Source: Actinomyces dentalis DSM 19115
GTDB lineage: Bacteria; Actinomycetota; Actinomycetes; Actinomycetales; Actinomycetaceae
Length of the DNA: 64,000 nucleotides
Direction: 5' to 3'
NCBI RefSeq assembly: GCF_000429225.1
Contig: NZ_AUBL01000012.1
Location: 1-64,000, forward strand
Below the pieces are notes generated by a model that made no database searches, was not told where the DNA came from, and saw only the letters and a program-made list of their open reading frames with translations. A program made the position numbers and the translations under genes. The stretch's first letter is position 1, and every line of letters begins with the position of its first letter. Below, one piece after another: positions 43,199 through 51,906 of the stretch.

Positions 43199-44115
43199 AC
43201 CCCGCCATCGCCGTCGAGAACCTGACCAGGACCTACGGGAGCCTCACCGCCGTCGACTCCGTCTCCTTCGAGGTCCGCCCCGGGGAGATCCTCGGACTCA
43301 TCGGCCCCAACGGAGCCGGCAAGACCACCCTCCTGGAGTGCCTGGAGGGGCTGCGCACCCCCAGCGGCGGCACCCTGCGGGTCCTGGGCGCCGACCCCGC
43401 CCGCCCCACGCCCGCCTGGCGCGCCCGCATCGGCGTCCAGCTCCAGAGCGCCGCCCTGCCGCCCAAGATCAAGGTCGGCGAGGCCGTGGACCTGTTCGCC
43501 TCCTTCTACGACTCGCCCCTCGACGGCGGGGCCCTGCTCGCCGAGCTGGGGATCGCCGCCAAGAAGAACTCCTACGTCGACAAGCTCTCCGGCGGCCAGC
43601 GCCAGCGCGTGTTCATCGCCCTGGCCCTGATCAACCGGCCCGAGCTCGTCTTCCTCGACGAGCTCACCACCGCGCTCGACCCCCAGGCCCGCCTGGCCAT
43701 GTGGGACGTGGTCCGCTCCATCCGCGAGGGCGGCGCCACGGTCCTCATGACCACCCACGACATGGACGAGGCCCAGGCCCTGTGCGACCGCGTCGGCATC
43801 ATCGACCACGGCCGCCTCATCGCCCTGGACACCGTGCCGAACCTGGTCGCCTCCCTGGGCGGCGGGGCCGAGGTCGAGCTGCGGACCTCCCGGCCCGTGA
43901 CCGCCGAGGCGTTCGACGGCGTCGACGGCGTCTCGAACCTGAGGATCCGCGACTGCCAGGTGCGCCTCCACGCGCCCGACACCCGCTTCCCCCAGAGGAT
44001 CATCGAGGCGCTGGAGGCCACCGGCGTCGCCGTGAGCGACGTGCGCGTGTCCGCCCCCGACCTGGAGGACGTGTTCCTCTCCCTGACCGGCCGCTCCATG
44101 CGAGAGGAGCACTGA
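43195..44115 (+). CDS. ABC-2 type exporter, ATP-binding protein
   Basis: 306 residues. Walker [16 protein letters not shown]-loop [10 protein letters not shown], signature [15 protein letters not shown], Walker [17 protein letters not shown] and H-loop [11 protein letters not shown]. Walker B reads DELTTALDP where DEPT is usual, a change often seen in drug/antibiotic exporter ATPases of this kind. The C-terminal ~80 residues are the accessory domain of DrrA/CcmA-like proteins. It forms an exporter with the permease that follows 5 nt later. Confidence 0.93.
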   Translation: MNPAIAVENLTRTYGSLTAVDSVSFEVRPGEILGLIGPNGAGKTTLLECLEGLRTPSGGTLRVLGADPARPTPAWRARIGVQLQSAALPPKIKVGEAVDLFASFYDSPLDGGALLAELGIAAKKNSYVDKLSGGQRQRVFIALALINRPELVFLDELTTALDPQARLAMWDVVRSIREGGATVLMTTHDMDEAQALCDRVGIIDHGRLIALDTVPNLVASLGGGAEVELRTSRPVTAEAFDGVDGVSNLRIRDCQVRLHAPDTRFPQRIIEALEATGVAVSDVRVSAPDLEDVFLSLTGRSMREEH

Positions 44116-44120
44116 GATCC

Positions 44121-44885
44121 ATGAAGGGATCATCCATGAAGGCCTTCCGCCGGCTGTGCCGGGTCACCGCCCTGCGGACCCTGCGCGACCCCGTCACCGT
44201 CGTCTTCTCCCTCGCCTTCGCCCCGGTGTTCATCATCGTCATGGGCCTCATCTTCGGCAACGACCCCACCCCGCAGTTCGGCGGCAGGGGCTTCCTGGAG
44301 GCCAACTTCACCGCCTTCCCCGGCATCGTCATCGCCATCACCTCAGCCATCATGGTGCCGGTGGACATGGCCGCCCAGCGCAGCGCCGGGGTGCTGCGGC
44401 GCTTCCGGGCCACCCCGCTCCAGCCCGGCGCCTACCTGGCGGCCGACGTCGTCTCCCGCCTGACCCTCACCTTCGCCTCGATCGCGGCGATGTACGCCGT
44501 CGTCGTCCTCGGCTTCAACGTGCGGCCCGCCTCCGCCGGCGCCCTGGTCGGAGCGCTGGCGGCCACCCTGCTGGGCCTGGCGGCATTCCTGGCGCTGGGC
44601 TACCTGCTGGCCTCCCGCTTCCGGGCCACGGGCGCGGCCCAGGGGATCGGCAACATCGTGCTGTACCCGCTCATCTTCACCTCCGGGGCCGCCGTGCCCA
44701 TGGCCGTCCTGCCCGAGGGGGTGCGCTCGGTGGCCCGCTTCTCGCCGCTGACCCAGCTGACCCACCTCTGCCAGGGCCTGTGGGCCGGGGACGGATGGGG
44801 CGCGCACTGGGGATCGGCCGCGGTCCTGCTGGGCTTCGGGATCGTCTGCGCCGCGCTCGCGGCCCGGCTCTTCCGCTGGGAGTGA
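44121..44885 (+). CDS. ABC-2 type exporter, permease
   Basis: 254 residues with six membrane segments; the cytosolic stretch RSAGVLRRFRATPLQPGAYL is the ABC-2 signature and FTSGAAVPMAVLPEGVR the late loop motif. ATG 44121 gives MKGSSMKAF; ATG 44136 (MKAF) is an equally possible start, since GAGGAG lies 11 nt before the first. It ends the AbrB-ATPase-permease operon. Its substrate is unknown. Confidence 0.9.
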   Translation: MKGSSMKAFRRLCRVTALRTLRDPVTVVFSLAFAPVFIIVMGLIFGNDPTPQFGGRGFLEANFTAFPGIVIAITSAIMVPVDMAAQRSAGVLRRFRATPLQPGAYLAADVVSRLTLTFASIAAMYAVVVLGFNVRPASAGALVGALAATLLGLAAFLALGYLLASRFRATGAAQGIGNIVLYPLIFTSGAAVPMAVLPEGVRSVARFSPLTQLTHLCQGLWAGDGWGAHWGSAAVLLGFGIVCAALAARLFRWE

Positions 44886-44974
44886 CGGCCCCGGCCCCGC
44901 CCGCTACCCCGATTCCGACCTCGCTCCGCAGGATCGCCGGGCTGATCGCCCTCCGACCTTCGAAGCCGCCGGGT

Positions 44975-45014
44975 GACCCGCGAGAACGTTCCTCCGCAGA
45001 CGTTCTCGCGGGTC
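44975..45014. repeat. Palindromic repeat family B, copy 4
   Basis: 14-bp perfect arms GACCCGCGAGAACG at 44975-44988 and its complement at 45001-45014, 12-nt loop. The gap 44886-45273 between the exporter and the antitoxin contains only this and the family C element. Confidence 0.7.
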
Positions 45015-45062
45015 TCGCCCGGTTGATCGGAGCGCCCGCCGCGGTCACCGCCTGACCCTCAA

Positions 45063-45250
45063 CGCCCCTCCCGGGGCCCGTGGCGGTGCGGGTTGTCCAA
45101 ATCTGCCACAAAGGCCCCGATCGCGCCGGAGCGTCGGAGGAGAATCGTTGATATTCCGCGCTTTCGTTCGCGGCCGATCCCGGTCCGGGACGCCTTTGTG
45201 GCAGATTTGGACACGCCTCCGCCCCGGACCGCCCCAGGAGCCCCACCCGC
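45063..45250. repeat. Palindromic element family C, copy 1 (188 bp)
   Basis: Inner 21-bp perfect arms at 45094-45114 and 45193-45213 (TGTCCAAATCTGCCACAAAG...). The conserved unit extends outward to CGCCCCTCCCGGGGCCCG on one side and CCCCAGGAGCCCCACCCGC on the other. The second copy, 49272-49459, has the same length and opposite orientation. The arms differ between copies (GCCAC/GTGGC here, GTTGC/GCAAC there) but remain complementary. Confidence 0.8.
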
Positions 45251-45273
45251 CCCACCACGTGCCCGCCAGTCGC

Positions 45274-45498
45274 TCACGCCCCATCCCAGGCGTCCAGTTC
45301 CTCCTCGGGCAGCTCGTCGAAGAAGCTGTCCGGCAGTCGGTAACCGCCGAATCCGAGTTCGCGCTCACCGGAGTCGGCCGGAACCAGGTGCGCGATAGTC
45401 CGCGGTCCCCGGGCGATGGCGATCGTGGCGCCGCGCTCCACCTCCGCCGGCAGCGCGGACAGGTGCGTCTTGGCCTCCTGAACCTCCACCGTTCTCAT
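45274..45498 (-). CDS. Phd/YefM-like antitoxin without a toxin
   Basis: 74 residues: MRTVEVQEAKTHLSAL and TIAIARGPRTIAHLVP follow the Phd/YefM fold. The C-terminal Asp/Glu/Phe-rich part (DSFFDELPEEELDAW) is the toxin-binding tail. A toxin gene would be expected within a few bases downstream on the same strand, but the family C element lies there instead. It is therefore an orphan, either a remnant of a VapBC-type pair or a stand-alone regulator. Confidence 0.8.
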   Translation of the reverse strand: MRTVEVQEAKTHLSALPAEVERGATIAIARGPRTIAHLVPADSGERELGFGGYRLPDSFFDELPEEELDAWDGA

Positions 45499-45653
45499 GC
45501 GGTTGATGATCCTTCGTCCGGCCTCGGCTGGTCAGCCGCCCTGGTCGACCGCACGGCGGTCCGGGCCGGGCGGGCCGGACCGATGCGATGCTGGCGACTC
45601 CGGCCCCGTCGCCGGTCCGTCCGCCCGCGTCCGCGGCGGAGCGGGGGGCGTCG

Positions 45654-46319
45654 TCATTCGGGGATGTCGATGCCCTCGCCGTCGGCGAGCAGGGCGGATC
45701 GGGCCGCGCCCTCGCCCCGCAGCGAGTCGACCACGCGGCGGGCCACGCCGAGCCCGTCCGCGTTGAGCAGGCCGTCGTGGACGCCGACGACGAGCTCGGG
45801 GCGCACGGCGCGCACGTAGCGGATCAGGTCGGCGGCGCGCAGCCACGGGGCGTCGGCGGGGGTGACCAGGGCCGTGAGGCGCCCCGGCGGGGCGGGGTGC
45901 TCGTCGCCGGTGACGAGCACCCGCTCGTCGATCAGGTAGGCGCGGTTCTCCGGGCCCGGGATGGTCGGGTGCACCTCGGCATGGCGGCCGCCGGACACCC
46001 GGACGGTCAGGGCGCCTATGCGCAGCGTCGCGCCCGCAACCGCCTCGTGCAGGTTGTCGCCACCCGCGAGGCCGCCGGGATCGCCGAGGTCGCCGAATGC
46101 GTCCCCCGGCATCCAAACGGGGACGGCGCGGCGCAGGGCCTCCTCGACGAGCTCCGGGTCGAGGTGGTCGAAGTGCCGGTGGGTGACGAGCACGGCGTCG
46201 ACGCCGTCCAGGTCGGGGCGGGGCCCGAGCCGGCCCGGGTCGAGCAGGAGCCTCGTGCTCCCGGCGTCGACCGTCAGGCAGGCGTGGTGGATCTTCGTCA
46301 CTCGGATCGGGGTCGGCAC
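45654..46319 (-). CDS. MBL-fold metallo-hydrolase (UlaG/YtnP-like)
   Basis: 221 residues. Metal motif THRHFDHLD (HxHxDH), then GRHAEVHPTIPG, VTGDEHPA and VVGVHDGLLN, which give the further His/Asp ligands. RVTKIHHACLTVD opens as in the UlaG-like subfamily of lactonase/phosphodiesterase-type enzymes. The substrate is unknown. It is a single gene followed by 155 bp to the antitoxin start, and is preceded (upstream) by the ATP-grasp gene end with ~110 bp between. Confidence 0.88.
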   Translation of the reverse strand: MPTPIRVTKIHHACLTVDAGSTRLLLDPGRLGPRPDLDGVDAVLVTHRHFDHLDPELVEEALRRAVPVWMPGDAFGDLGDPGGLAGGDNLHEAVAGATLRIGALTVRVSGGRHAEVHPTIPGPENRAYLIDERVLVTGDEHPAPPGRLTALVTPADAPWLRAADLIRYVRAVRPELVVGVHDGLLNADGLGVARRVVDSLRGEGAARSALLADGEGIDIPE

Positions 46320-46431
46320 CCCGGCAGGCTACGCCGTCCGGTCCGGGGCGGCGCGGCGCGACGCCGCGTTGTCCTCCCGGCGAACCGTCCGGGCGCACCG
46401 CCGGGGATGCGGGCCGAGCGCGGCCCCGGGC

Positions 46432-47736
46432 TCAGGCCGGTCCGCCGTTCAGCCGGGCGATGGTGGCGGGCGTGATCGCGTAGGCGCCGACGGCGTCGCC
46501 CGCCAGGTCCGCGACGGCGCCGGGCCGGACGAGGACGGCGCCGACGGCGGCCAGGGCGGGCACCAGGCCGGGAGGGTCGCGCAGGACCGGGGTGAGGACC
46601 TCGCGGCTGCCCCGCAGGGGTCCCCGGCCGCACAGGGCGCGGCCCAGTGCCCCGACGACCGCCCGGCGGGTGCCCCGCGTCTCGGCGGCCCCCAGCGCGA
46701 GCGCCATGGTCGAGCGCGTGCGCACCCCCGCCCGGGCGATGAGCGGCGCGCGGGGCAGCGGCCCGCCCGTGGCCAGGGCGATGGTGAGGGACGGCAGGTC
46801 GACGCCCGCCGCGGCGGCGTTGCCGGGCTCGGTGGTGCGGGGGTTGCACTCGATGAACAGTCTGCGCCCGTCGCCGTCGGCGAAGTAGTCGCAGGTCAGG
46901 CCGCCGTGCCACTCCAGCTCCCGGCCCAGGCGGACGACGGCGTCGACCGCGCCCGGGTCCGCCACCGACAGCCGGGCCGCCGCGGACCCGCCCGCGCCCG
47001 GGCCGATGCGCTGGGAGCAGGCCGCCGCGATGAGCCGGCCGCGGTCGAACAGGGCGGCGACCTGCCGGTAGGCCCCGGCGGCCGGCGCCTGCACCATGAC
47101 CTTGACGGGAGTCCTCTCGGCAGTCCTCCCGGTTGCCCCGGCCCGTGCTCCCCCGGGATCGTCTCTTCCGGAATCGTCGGAGGCCCCGGCGGGCCCGGCG
47201 GTTCCGGCGCCCCCGAGGGCCCGCCAGGCCGAGACCGCCTCGGCGCGGGTGGCGGCGCGGCGGACGCCGCGGCCCGCCGTCGAGTAGGCGGCCTTGACCC
47301 ACACCGGGTACCCGACCCGGTCCAGATCCGCCTCGCAGCCCACCTCGTGCCAGGCGGGCTGGGGGATGCCGAGCTCGTCGCACAAGGCCGCGAAGGAGAT
47401 CTTGGACTGCACCCGCTCGAACGCCCCGGCCCCGGCGACGGCGAGCCGCCCGCGGGCGTGCGGCAGGTACCGTTCGCCCGCGGCCAGCAGCCACGCCTGC
47501 TCGTGGGTGGCCAGCAGCGCGGTGCAGCGCCCCGCGGCGAGCAGGGCGTCGAGCGCGCGCAGGTAGCCCACGGGGTCGTCCCCGGGGGCCGGGACCGGGC
47601 GCACCGCCCGGCACCACCTGCTGAAGGAGGCCAGCGGGTGGCGGGTCGGGGAGGCCACCTCGACGTCGATGCCGCGAGCGCCCAGCACGGCGACGAACTC
47701 GCGGGCCGTCAGGCTCGACCCCTCCGACAGCAGCAC
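46432..47736 (-). CDS. ATP-grasp family protein, substrate unknown
   Basis: 434 residues. N-terminal Rossmann-like domain (LLSEGSSLTAREFVAVLGARG), ATP-grasp core with SKISFAALCDELGIPQPAW, PVWVKAAYSTAGRGV and RLFIECNPRTTEPGNAA, where Glu/Asn bind Mg-ATP. A Gly/Ala/Asp-rich insert (about 160-195) interrupts the core. GTG 47736 is used because it starts the first strand; no strong ribosome-binding site is visible. It follows ino1 by 53 bp on the same strand, so a role linked to inositol-containing molecules is possible but unproven. Confidence 0.75.
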   Translation of the reverse strand: MLLSEGSSLTAREFVAVLGARGIDVEVASPTRHPLASFSRWCRAVRPVPAPGDDPVGYLRALDALLAAGRCTALLATHEQAWLLAAGERYLPHARGRLAVAGAGAFERVQSKISFAALCDELGIPQPAWHEVGCEADLDRVGYPVWVKAAYSTAGRGVRRAATRAEAVSAWRALGGAGTAGPAGASDDSGRDDPGGARAGATGRTAERTPVKVMVQAPAAGAYRQVAALFDRGRLIAAACSQRIGPGAGGSAAARLSVADPGAVDAVVRLGRELEWHGGLTCDYFADGDGRRLFIECNPRTTEPGNAAAAGVDLPSLTIALATGGPLPRAPLIARAGVRTRSTMALALGAAETRGTRRAVVGALGRALCGRGPLRGSREVLTPVLRDPPGLVPALAAVGAVLVRPGAVADLAGDAVGAYAITPATIARLNGGPA

Positions 47737-47789
47737 GCGCTCGCGCGGCGTGCGGGGATTCCGGCGCGCCCGCCCCCGGGGTCGGCCGC

Positions 47790-48869
47790 TCAGCGCTCGA
47801 CCCTGCCCGCGATGAAGTCCTCGGTGGAGGCCATGGCGTACTCGTCGTGGCGCTGCTCGGGCGGGGACTTCATGAAGAAGGACGACGGCGACAGCAGCGG
47901 GCCGCCGATGCCGCGATCCAGGCCGATCTTGGCGGCGCGGATGGCGTCGATGACCACGCCGGCGGAGTTCGGGGAGTCCCACACCTCCAGCTTGTACTCC
48001 AGGGAGACCGGGGCGCCGCCGAAGTTGTGGCCCTCCAGGCGCACGAAGGCGAATTTGCGGTCGTCCAGCCAGCCGACGTAGTCGGACGGGCCGACGTGGA
48101 TGTCCCGGGCCTCGAACTCCTTGCCGACGTTGGAGGTGACGGCCTGGGTCTTGGAGATCTTCTTGGAGATCAGCCGCTCGCGCTCCAGCATGTTCTTGAA
48201 GTCCATATTGCCGCCCACGTTCAGCTGATAGGTGCGGTCGATGGTCACGCCGCGCTCCTCGAAGAGGCGGGCCAGCACCCGGTGGGTGATGGTGGCGCCG
48301 ATCTGCGACTTGACGTCGTCGCCGATGATGGGCAGGCCCGCGTCGGCGAACTTCCGGGCCCATTGCGGGTCGGAGGCGATGAAGACCGGCAGGCAGTTGA
48401 CGAAGGCGCAGCCGGCGTCGATGGCGCACTGGGCGTAGAACCTGTCGGCCTCCTCCGAGCCGACCGGCAGGTAGGAGACGACGACGTCGACCTTGGCGTC
48501 CTTGAGCGCCTCGACCACGTCGACCGGGGGCCGGGCGGACTCCTCCACCGTCTCGCGGTAGTACTTGCCGAGGCCGTCGAGGGTGACGCCGCGCTGGACC
48601 GCGACCCCGGTCGGGGCGACGTCGGCGATCCGGATGGTGTTGTTCTCGGAGGCGTTGATGGCGTCGGCGAGGTCGAGGCCGACCTTGGCGGCGTCGACGT
48701 CGAAGGCGGCGACGAACTCGATGTCCGAGACGTGGTAGTCGCCGAACTGGACGTGCATGAGGCCGCCCACCGTGTCGGTCGGCTCGGCGTCGGCGTAGTG
48801 GGTGACGCCCTGCACCAGCGACGACGCGCAGTTGCCCACGCCGACGATGGCGACGCGAATTTTACTCAT
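47790..48869 (-). CDS. ino1: Inositol-3-phosphate synthase
   Basis: Converts glucose-6-phosphate to 1L-myo-inositol-1-phosphate for phosphatidylinositol and mycothiol. 359 residues, actinobacterial length. [16 protein letters not shown] binds [37 protein letters not shown] and [17 protein letters not shown] are family blocks. TAGGAGAACAG precedes ATG 48869. The upstream ~750 bp contain no complete gene. It is probably the promoter-proximal gene of a pair with the ATP-grasp gene. Confidence 0.97.
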   Translation of the reverse strand: MSKIRVAIVGVGNCASSLVQGVTHYADAEPTDTVGGLMHVQFGDYHVSDIEFVAAFDVDAAKVGLDLADAINASENNTIRIADVAPTGVAVQRGVTLDGLGKYYRETVEESARPPVDVVEALKDAKVDVVVSYLPVGSEEADRFYAQCAIDAGCAFVNCLPVFIASDPQWARKFADAGLPIIGDDVKSQIGATITHRVLARLFEERGVTIDRTYQLNVGGNMDFKNMLERERLISKKISKTQAVTSNVGKEFEARDIHVGPSDYVGWLDDRKFAFVRLEGHNFGGAPVSLEYKLEVWDSPNSAGVVIDAIRAAKIGLDRGIGGPLLSPSSFFMKSPPEQRHDEYAMASTEDFIAGRVER

Positions 48870-49107
48870 CTGTTCTCCTAGCCGGTCAACGGCGCCCGCT
48901 CAGGGCGCGATGCTCCCGACTCTAGTCGTTGGGCGGCGGGTACATCGTCCCAATCCGGACCCGATTCGCCGCCCGGTCACGGGCGGGGTCGACATGCGCT
49001 GACGGGATCCGCGCGCCTCCGATCGCGGGCGGGCCGGCCGCAGCGGGTTCGGGCTGGGCGGCGGGAGGCGGAGCGGCCGGCGGGCGTCCAGGGCGGCGGG
49101 GTCGCCC

Positions 49108-49177
49108 CAGCCGGGCGACGGCGCGCGTCGTGATCGCATAGGCGACGGCGACCTCGCGATCCGGACGGGCTCTCATA
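49108..49177 (-). pseudogene. Possible remnant of an ATP-grasp 3' end
   Basis: A short minus-strand frame from ATG 49177 reads MRARPDREVAVAYAITTRAV then ARLG. It resembles the C-terminus of the neighbouring ATP-grasp protein (DAVGAYAITPATIARLNG) at about half of the positions. What follows is Pro/Arg/Ala-rich. It may be a leftover of a duplicated gene end or chance; a small expressed peptide is not excluded. Confidence 0.3.
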
Positions 49178-49271
49178 GTGTCACCCGGAGAAACTGAGCC
49201 TTTCTCGCCGGGAACGGCGGTTCCTGGGCCCGGATTGGAGCGGTGATGGGGATGGGCGGGCGCGGGGTGGT

Positions 49272-49459
49272 GCGGGTGGGGCTCCTGGGGCGGTCCGGGT
49301 CGGGCAGTTGTCCAAATCTGTTGCAAAGGCGCCCCGGACCGGGATCGGCCGCGAGAGGAAGCTCGGAATATCAACGATTCTCCTCCGGCGCTCCGGCGCG
49401 ATCCGGGCCTTTGCAACAGATTTGGACAAACGACGCCGCCACGGGCCCCGGGAGGGGCG
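49272..49459. repeat. Palindromic element family C, copy 2 (188 bp, inverted)
   Basis: 22-bp perfect arms at 49308-49329 and 49408-49429 (TTGTCCAAATCTGTTGCAAA...). It is the reverse complement of 45063-45250 with roughly nine in ten bases kept, including GGAATATCAACGATTCTCC in the centre. The 48870-49622 gap otherwise contains the ino1 promoter region, the possible ATP-grasp remnant, and a small GAGAAACTGAGCCTTTCTC dyad near 49190. Confidence 0.8.
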
Positions 49460-49622
49460 CCCCGGGCCGGACGGCGACCGCGACGGGCGCCCCGATCGGC
49501 CGGGCGGGCCCGCGGGAGCGTCCGTCGTGGTCGTCACAGACCACGGTGCCGATCCCGCCCCGGAGCATTTCCAGTGACCCGGCGAGAAGGGGCCACTATG
49601 TGCTACGATTCGCTACGAGGTG

Positions 49623-49907
49623 ATGGCCGTGTCCACCATTGCGCATCGCGAACTGCGCGACAATACCGCTTCAATTCTTCGTCGTGTGCAGGCGGGAGAG
49701 ATCTTCGAGATCGCCAATAACGGGGAGCCGGTGGCTCTGCTCTCCCCCGCGGGCGGCGAGCGGCTCGCCCTTCTTCGGCGGCGCGGGGCCGTCACTGCGA
49801 GGGCCCGCATAGACTTCGCCCGGTTGAGGCGCGCAACCGGCATCGCGTCCCGGGATGTGCTGGATGATCTGCGCGGAGCTCCACCGCGCCGCCGGGCGCC
49901 ATCGTGA
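49623..49907 (+). CDS. Phd/YefM-like antitoxin without a toxin
   Basis: 94 residues: STIAHRELRDNTASILRRVQ and GEIFEIANNGEPVALLSP are characteristic of type II antitoxins of the Phd family. Start choice is uncertain: ATG 49623, or GTG 49629 with GAGG at 49617-49620 in better spacing; the family usually starts at M-S-T. The upstream DNA is AT-richer (CTATGTGCTACGATTCGC) and may be a promoter. No VapC/PIN or Doc toxin follows; the next 370 bp hold only a palindromic element, so this is a second orphan antitoxin. Confidence 0.82.
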   Translation: MAVSTIAHRELRDNTASILRRVQAGEIFEIANNGEPVALLSPAGGERLALLRRRGAVTARARIDFARLRRATGIASRDVLDDLRGAPPRRRAPS

Positions 49908-50285
49908 ACTCCATGAGGAGGCTGTCGCAACCTTGCTGACGGTGGTCGCCCCGTCCTGATCGCCCTGATCGCTGGCTGCGCGCCCCGCGGACTCCGCACG
50001 TCCCGCGGGCCGCATCGGACCCGGGTGCTCCGCCCTCCGGGGCCCGCCCGGGACGGGAAATGGCGCTCCGGGAGGATCGTTCCGTCCCGAACCCGCTCGC
50101 GCCGCCGCCAGAATCGCGGAATCATGCGGAAACCTTCAAGCACATCCGATGTGCCGACTCGAACGATCCTCCCGGAGCGCCAGAATCCAGACTCGGAGCC
50201 GGTGAGCGGCCCGCGTCCGCCTCGCTATCGGGATCGCCCGCGTAGCCGCCTGGGGGATCCCCCGGAGCGGCCCGCGCCCGCCTCA
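49908..50285. other. Intergenic region with family F element
   Basis: 378 bp between the orphan antitoxin and the MFS gene end. Apart from the element at 50061-50182 there is a second partial copy of GGATCCCCCGGAGCGGCCCGC / GAGCGGCCCGCG (about 50200-50275). No gene was found. Confidence 0.5.
50061..50182. repeat. Palindromic element family F, copy 2 (122 bp)
   Basis: 22-bp perfect arms at 50061-50082 and 50161-50182 (TGGCGCTCCGGGAGGATCGT...). The interior holds ATCGCGGAATCATGCGGAAA, the inverted form of the core found at about 42415-42440, and a small CACATCCGATGTG hairpin. The arms differ from copy 1, so the core is shared while the ends are not. Confidence 0.7.
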
Positions 50286-51611
50286 CTATCGGGCGCCGTC
50301 GCCGCCCTCGCCCGGGACGGCTCCCCCGGGGAGGCCTCCCCGGGGGACGACTCCCTCCGGGACGGCCTGCGGGTCGCCTCCCCCGGGGACGGCCCGCGGG
50401 GCGCGGCGGAAGCCGCGGTGGACGAGGACGAAGACGAACACGGCGGCGAGGATGGCGCCGCCGACGGCGATCGGCAGGATCGGCGAGCGCCCGTACATGG
50501 CGGTGCCCGCCGTGGGCGAGACGACGTAGGTCAGACCGTTGGTCGCGCCGATCAGACCGGCGAGCCCGCCCTGCTCCTCGCGGCTCATGAGCAGCGTGGG
50601 CCCCGCCGTGTAGCCGGGCATGGCGATGCCGACGCCCGCGCCGATCACCGTCACCGCCACGAACAGGAGCGCGGCCCCGCCGTCGATCGCGAGCAGGGCG
50701 AAGCCGACGGCGCCCAGGGCGGTGCCCACGCGCAGCAGGGTGGCGGGGGCCCACTTCGAGCGCGGCACGATGACGCTCTGGGCCAGCACCATGCCGATGC
50801 CCGCGGCGAGCAGCGCCCCGCCGGTGACCAGGCCGGTGGCGTTCGCCTCCAGGGCCAGGCGGTCCTGCACGAGGAAGCCGGTGACCACCTGGATGAGGCC
50901 CAGCGCGGTGAACATGCCGAACCCGGCGACGAGGAAGGGCCAGACCCGCGGGTCGGCGGGGCGCACGCGCGCCGGCTCGGCGACCAGTTCGGTGCGCTCC
51001 TCCCGGCGCAGGACGAGCACGACCACCAGCAGCCCCCCGAGCAGGATGACCGGGACCATGTCCACCGACACCATGATGGAGATCCCCGCCAGCAGGCCGC
51101 CGACGAGGGCCCCGGCGATCGAGGCGATGCCCTGGGACGCGCCGACCCCGGCCATGCCGCGCACGCGCTCCTCCTCGCTCGAGGTGACGTCGGCGACGTA
51201 GGCCTGGGTGGTCGGCAGGATCGCCGCGAGCGCCGTGCCGAAGAGCAGGCCGCGGGTGAGGACGAACAGGACGAACAGGGGCGTCCTGCCCAGGACCCCC
51301 CTCACGCCCAGGGTGGCGACGACGGCGAAGAGCACCATGGCCGCCATGCAGATCGCCAGGGCGGCGATGAGCACCGGCTTGCGCCCCCACGACTGGGAGC
51401 GGCGCCCCCAGACCTGACTGGTGAGGACGACCATGACCGCCGCGACGCTGATGGTGAAGCCGATCTGCCACTCGTCGAGCCCGACCTCCCGCGACAGCGG
51501 CGCGATGACGGGGTTGAGGGTCGTCTGCCCCAGGTAGGCCAGGAAGACCGTCGCCAGGATAATCCCGACCTGCGAGGACGATCCCCCGCGTGCGCTCTGC
51601 GAGGCGCTCAT
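50286..51611 (-). CDS. MFS transporter (multidrug-efflux type)
   Basis: 441 residues, twelve membrane segments. The loop 2-3 motif GRRSQSWGRKPVL corresponds to MFS motif A, and GALVGGLLAGI resembles the antiporter motif C of drug exporters. The last ~35 residues are a Gly/Pro/Val-rich repeat tail (GGGDPQAVPEGVVP). GGAAGGAG precedes ATG 51611. Upstream on the same strand is a TetR gene, with a promoter/operator in the gap, so drug-inducible export is likely. Confidence 0.88.
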   Translation of the reverse strand: MSASQSARGGSSSQVGIILATVFLAYLGQTTLNPVIAPLSREVGLDEWQIGFTISVAAVMVVLTSQVWGRRSQSWGRKPVLIAALAICMAAMVLFAVVATLGVRGVLGRTPLFVLFVLTRGLLFGTALAAILPTTQAYVADVTSSEEERVRGMAGVGASQGIASIAGALVGGLLAGISIMVSVDMVPVILLGGLLVVVLVLRREERTELVAEPARVRPADPRVWPFLVAGFGMFTALGLIQVVTGFLVQDRLALEANATGLVTGGALLAAGIGMVLAQSVIVPRSKWAPATLLRVGTALGAVGFALLAIDGGAALLFVAVTVIGAGVGIAMPGYTAGPTLLMSREEQGGLAGLIGATNGLTYVVSPTAGTAMYGRSPILPIAVGGAILAAVFVFVLVHRGFRRAPRAVPGGGDPQAVPEGVVPRGGLPGGAVPGEGGDGAR

Positions 51612-51793
51612 GCCCGTTCTCCTTCCGGTTCGCTCCCCGCGGGCGCTGCGGCCCGACGGCGGATCCTTCGACTCGCTCCCTCCGGAGCGGTTCCCCGCCG
51701 GGGTGAGCCGGCTCCGGTCGTCGGGTTCGGCGACCGGAGCCGGGCCGTTCCCCGGACGCGGGTCGTGATTCCGGAGGAACTAAGGCAACCCTA

Positions 51794-51816
51794 TATAAAC
51801 ATTGTTCTAATGGCAA
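51794..51816 (-). promoter_or_regulatory. Probable TetR operator and promoter for the MFS gene
   Basis: On the minus strand the sequence reads TTGCCA followed by TTAGAACAATGTTTATA. TAGAACA and TGTTTATA form an imperfect dyad of the type bound by TetR-family repressors, centred between a possible -35 (TTGCCA) and a -10-like TATAGG. Spacing of the boxes is about 15 bp, shorter than ideal. The patch is markedly AT-rich for this genome. Confidence 0.5.
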
Positions 51817-51846
51817 GCGGAGGAGTTCTGCGGGGCCCGTCGCGCC

Positions 51847-51906
51847 GGGCCGTCAGCCGGGCCGTCAGCCGGGCCGTCAGCCGGGCCGTCAGCCGGGCCG
51901 TCAGCC
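51847..51906. repeat. 12-bp tandem repeat, five units, at the 3' end of the tetR gene
   Basis: Five identical units of GGGCCGTCAGCC. The tetR stop codon is inside the last unit, so loss or gain of units changes only non-coding DNA. A second array, 18 bp x 3 (51937-51990, GGCGGAGTCGGCGGGACC), encodes the PADSAG repeats at the protein's C-terminus. Confidence 0.85.

Noticed and set aside
45274-45498. A complete toxin-antitoxin pair
   Set aside because: No toxin-like frame was found on either side of either antitoxin.
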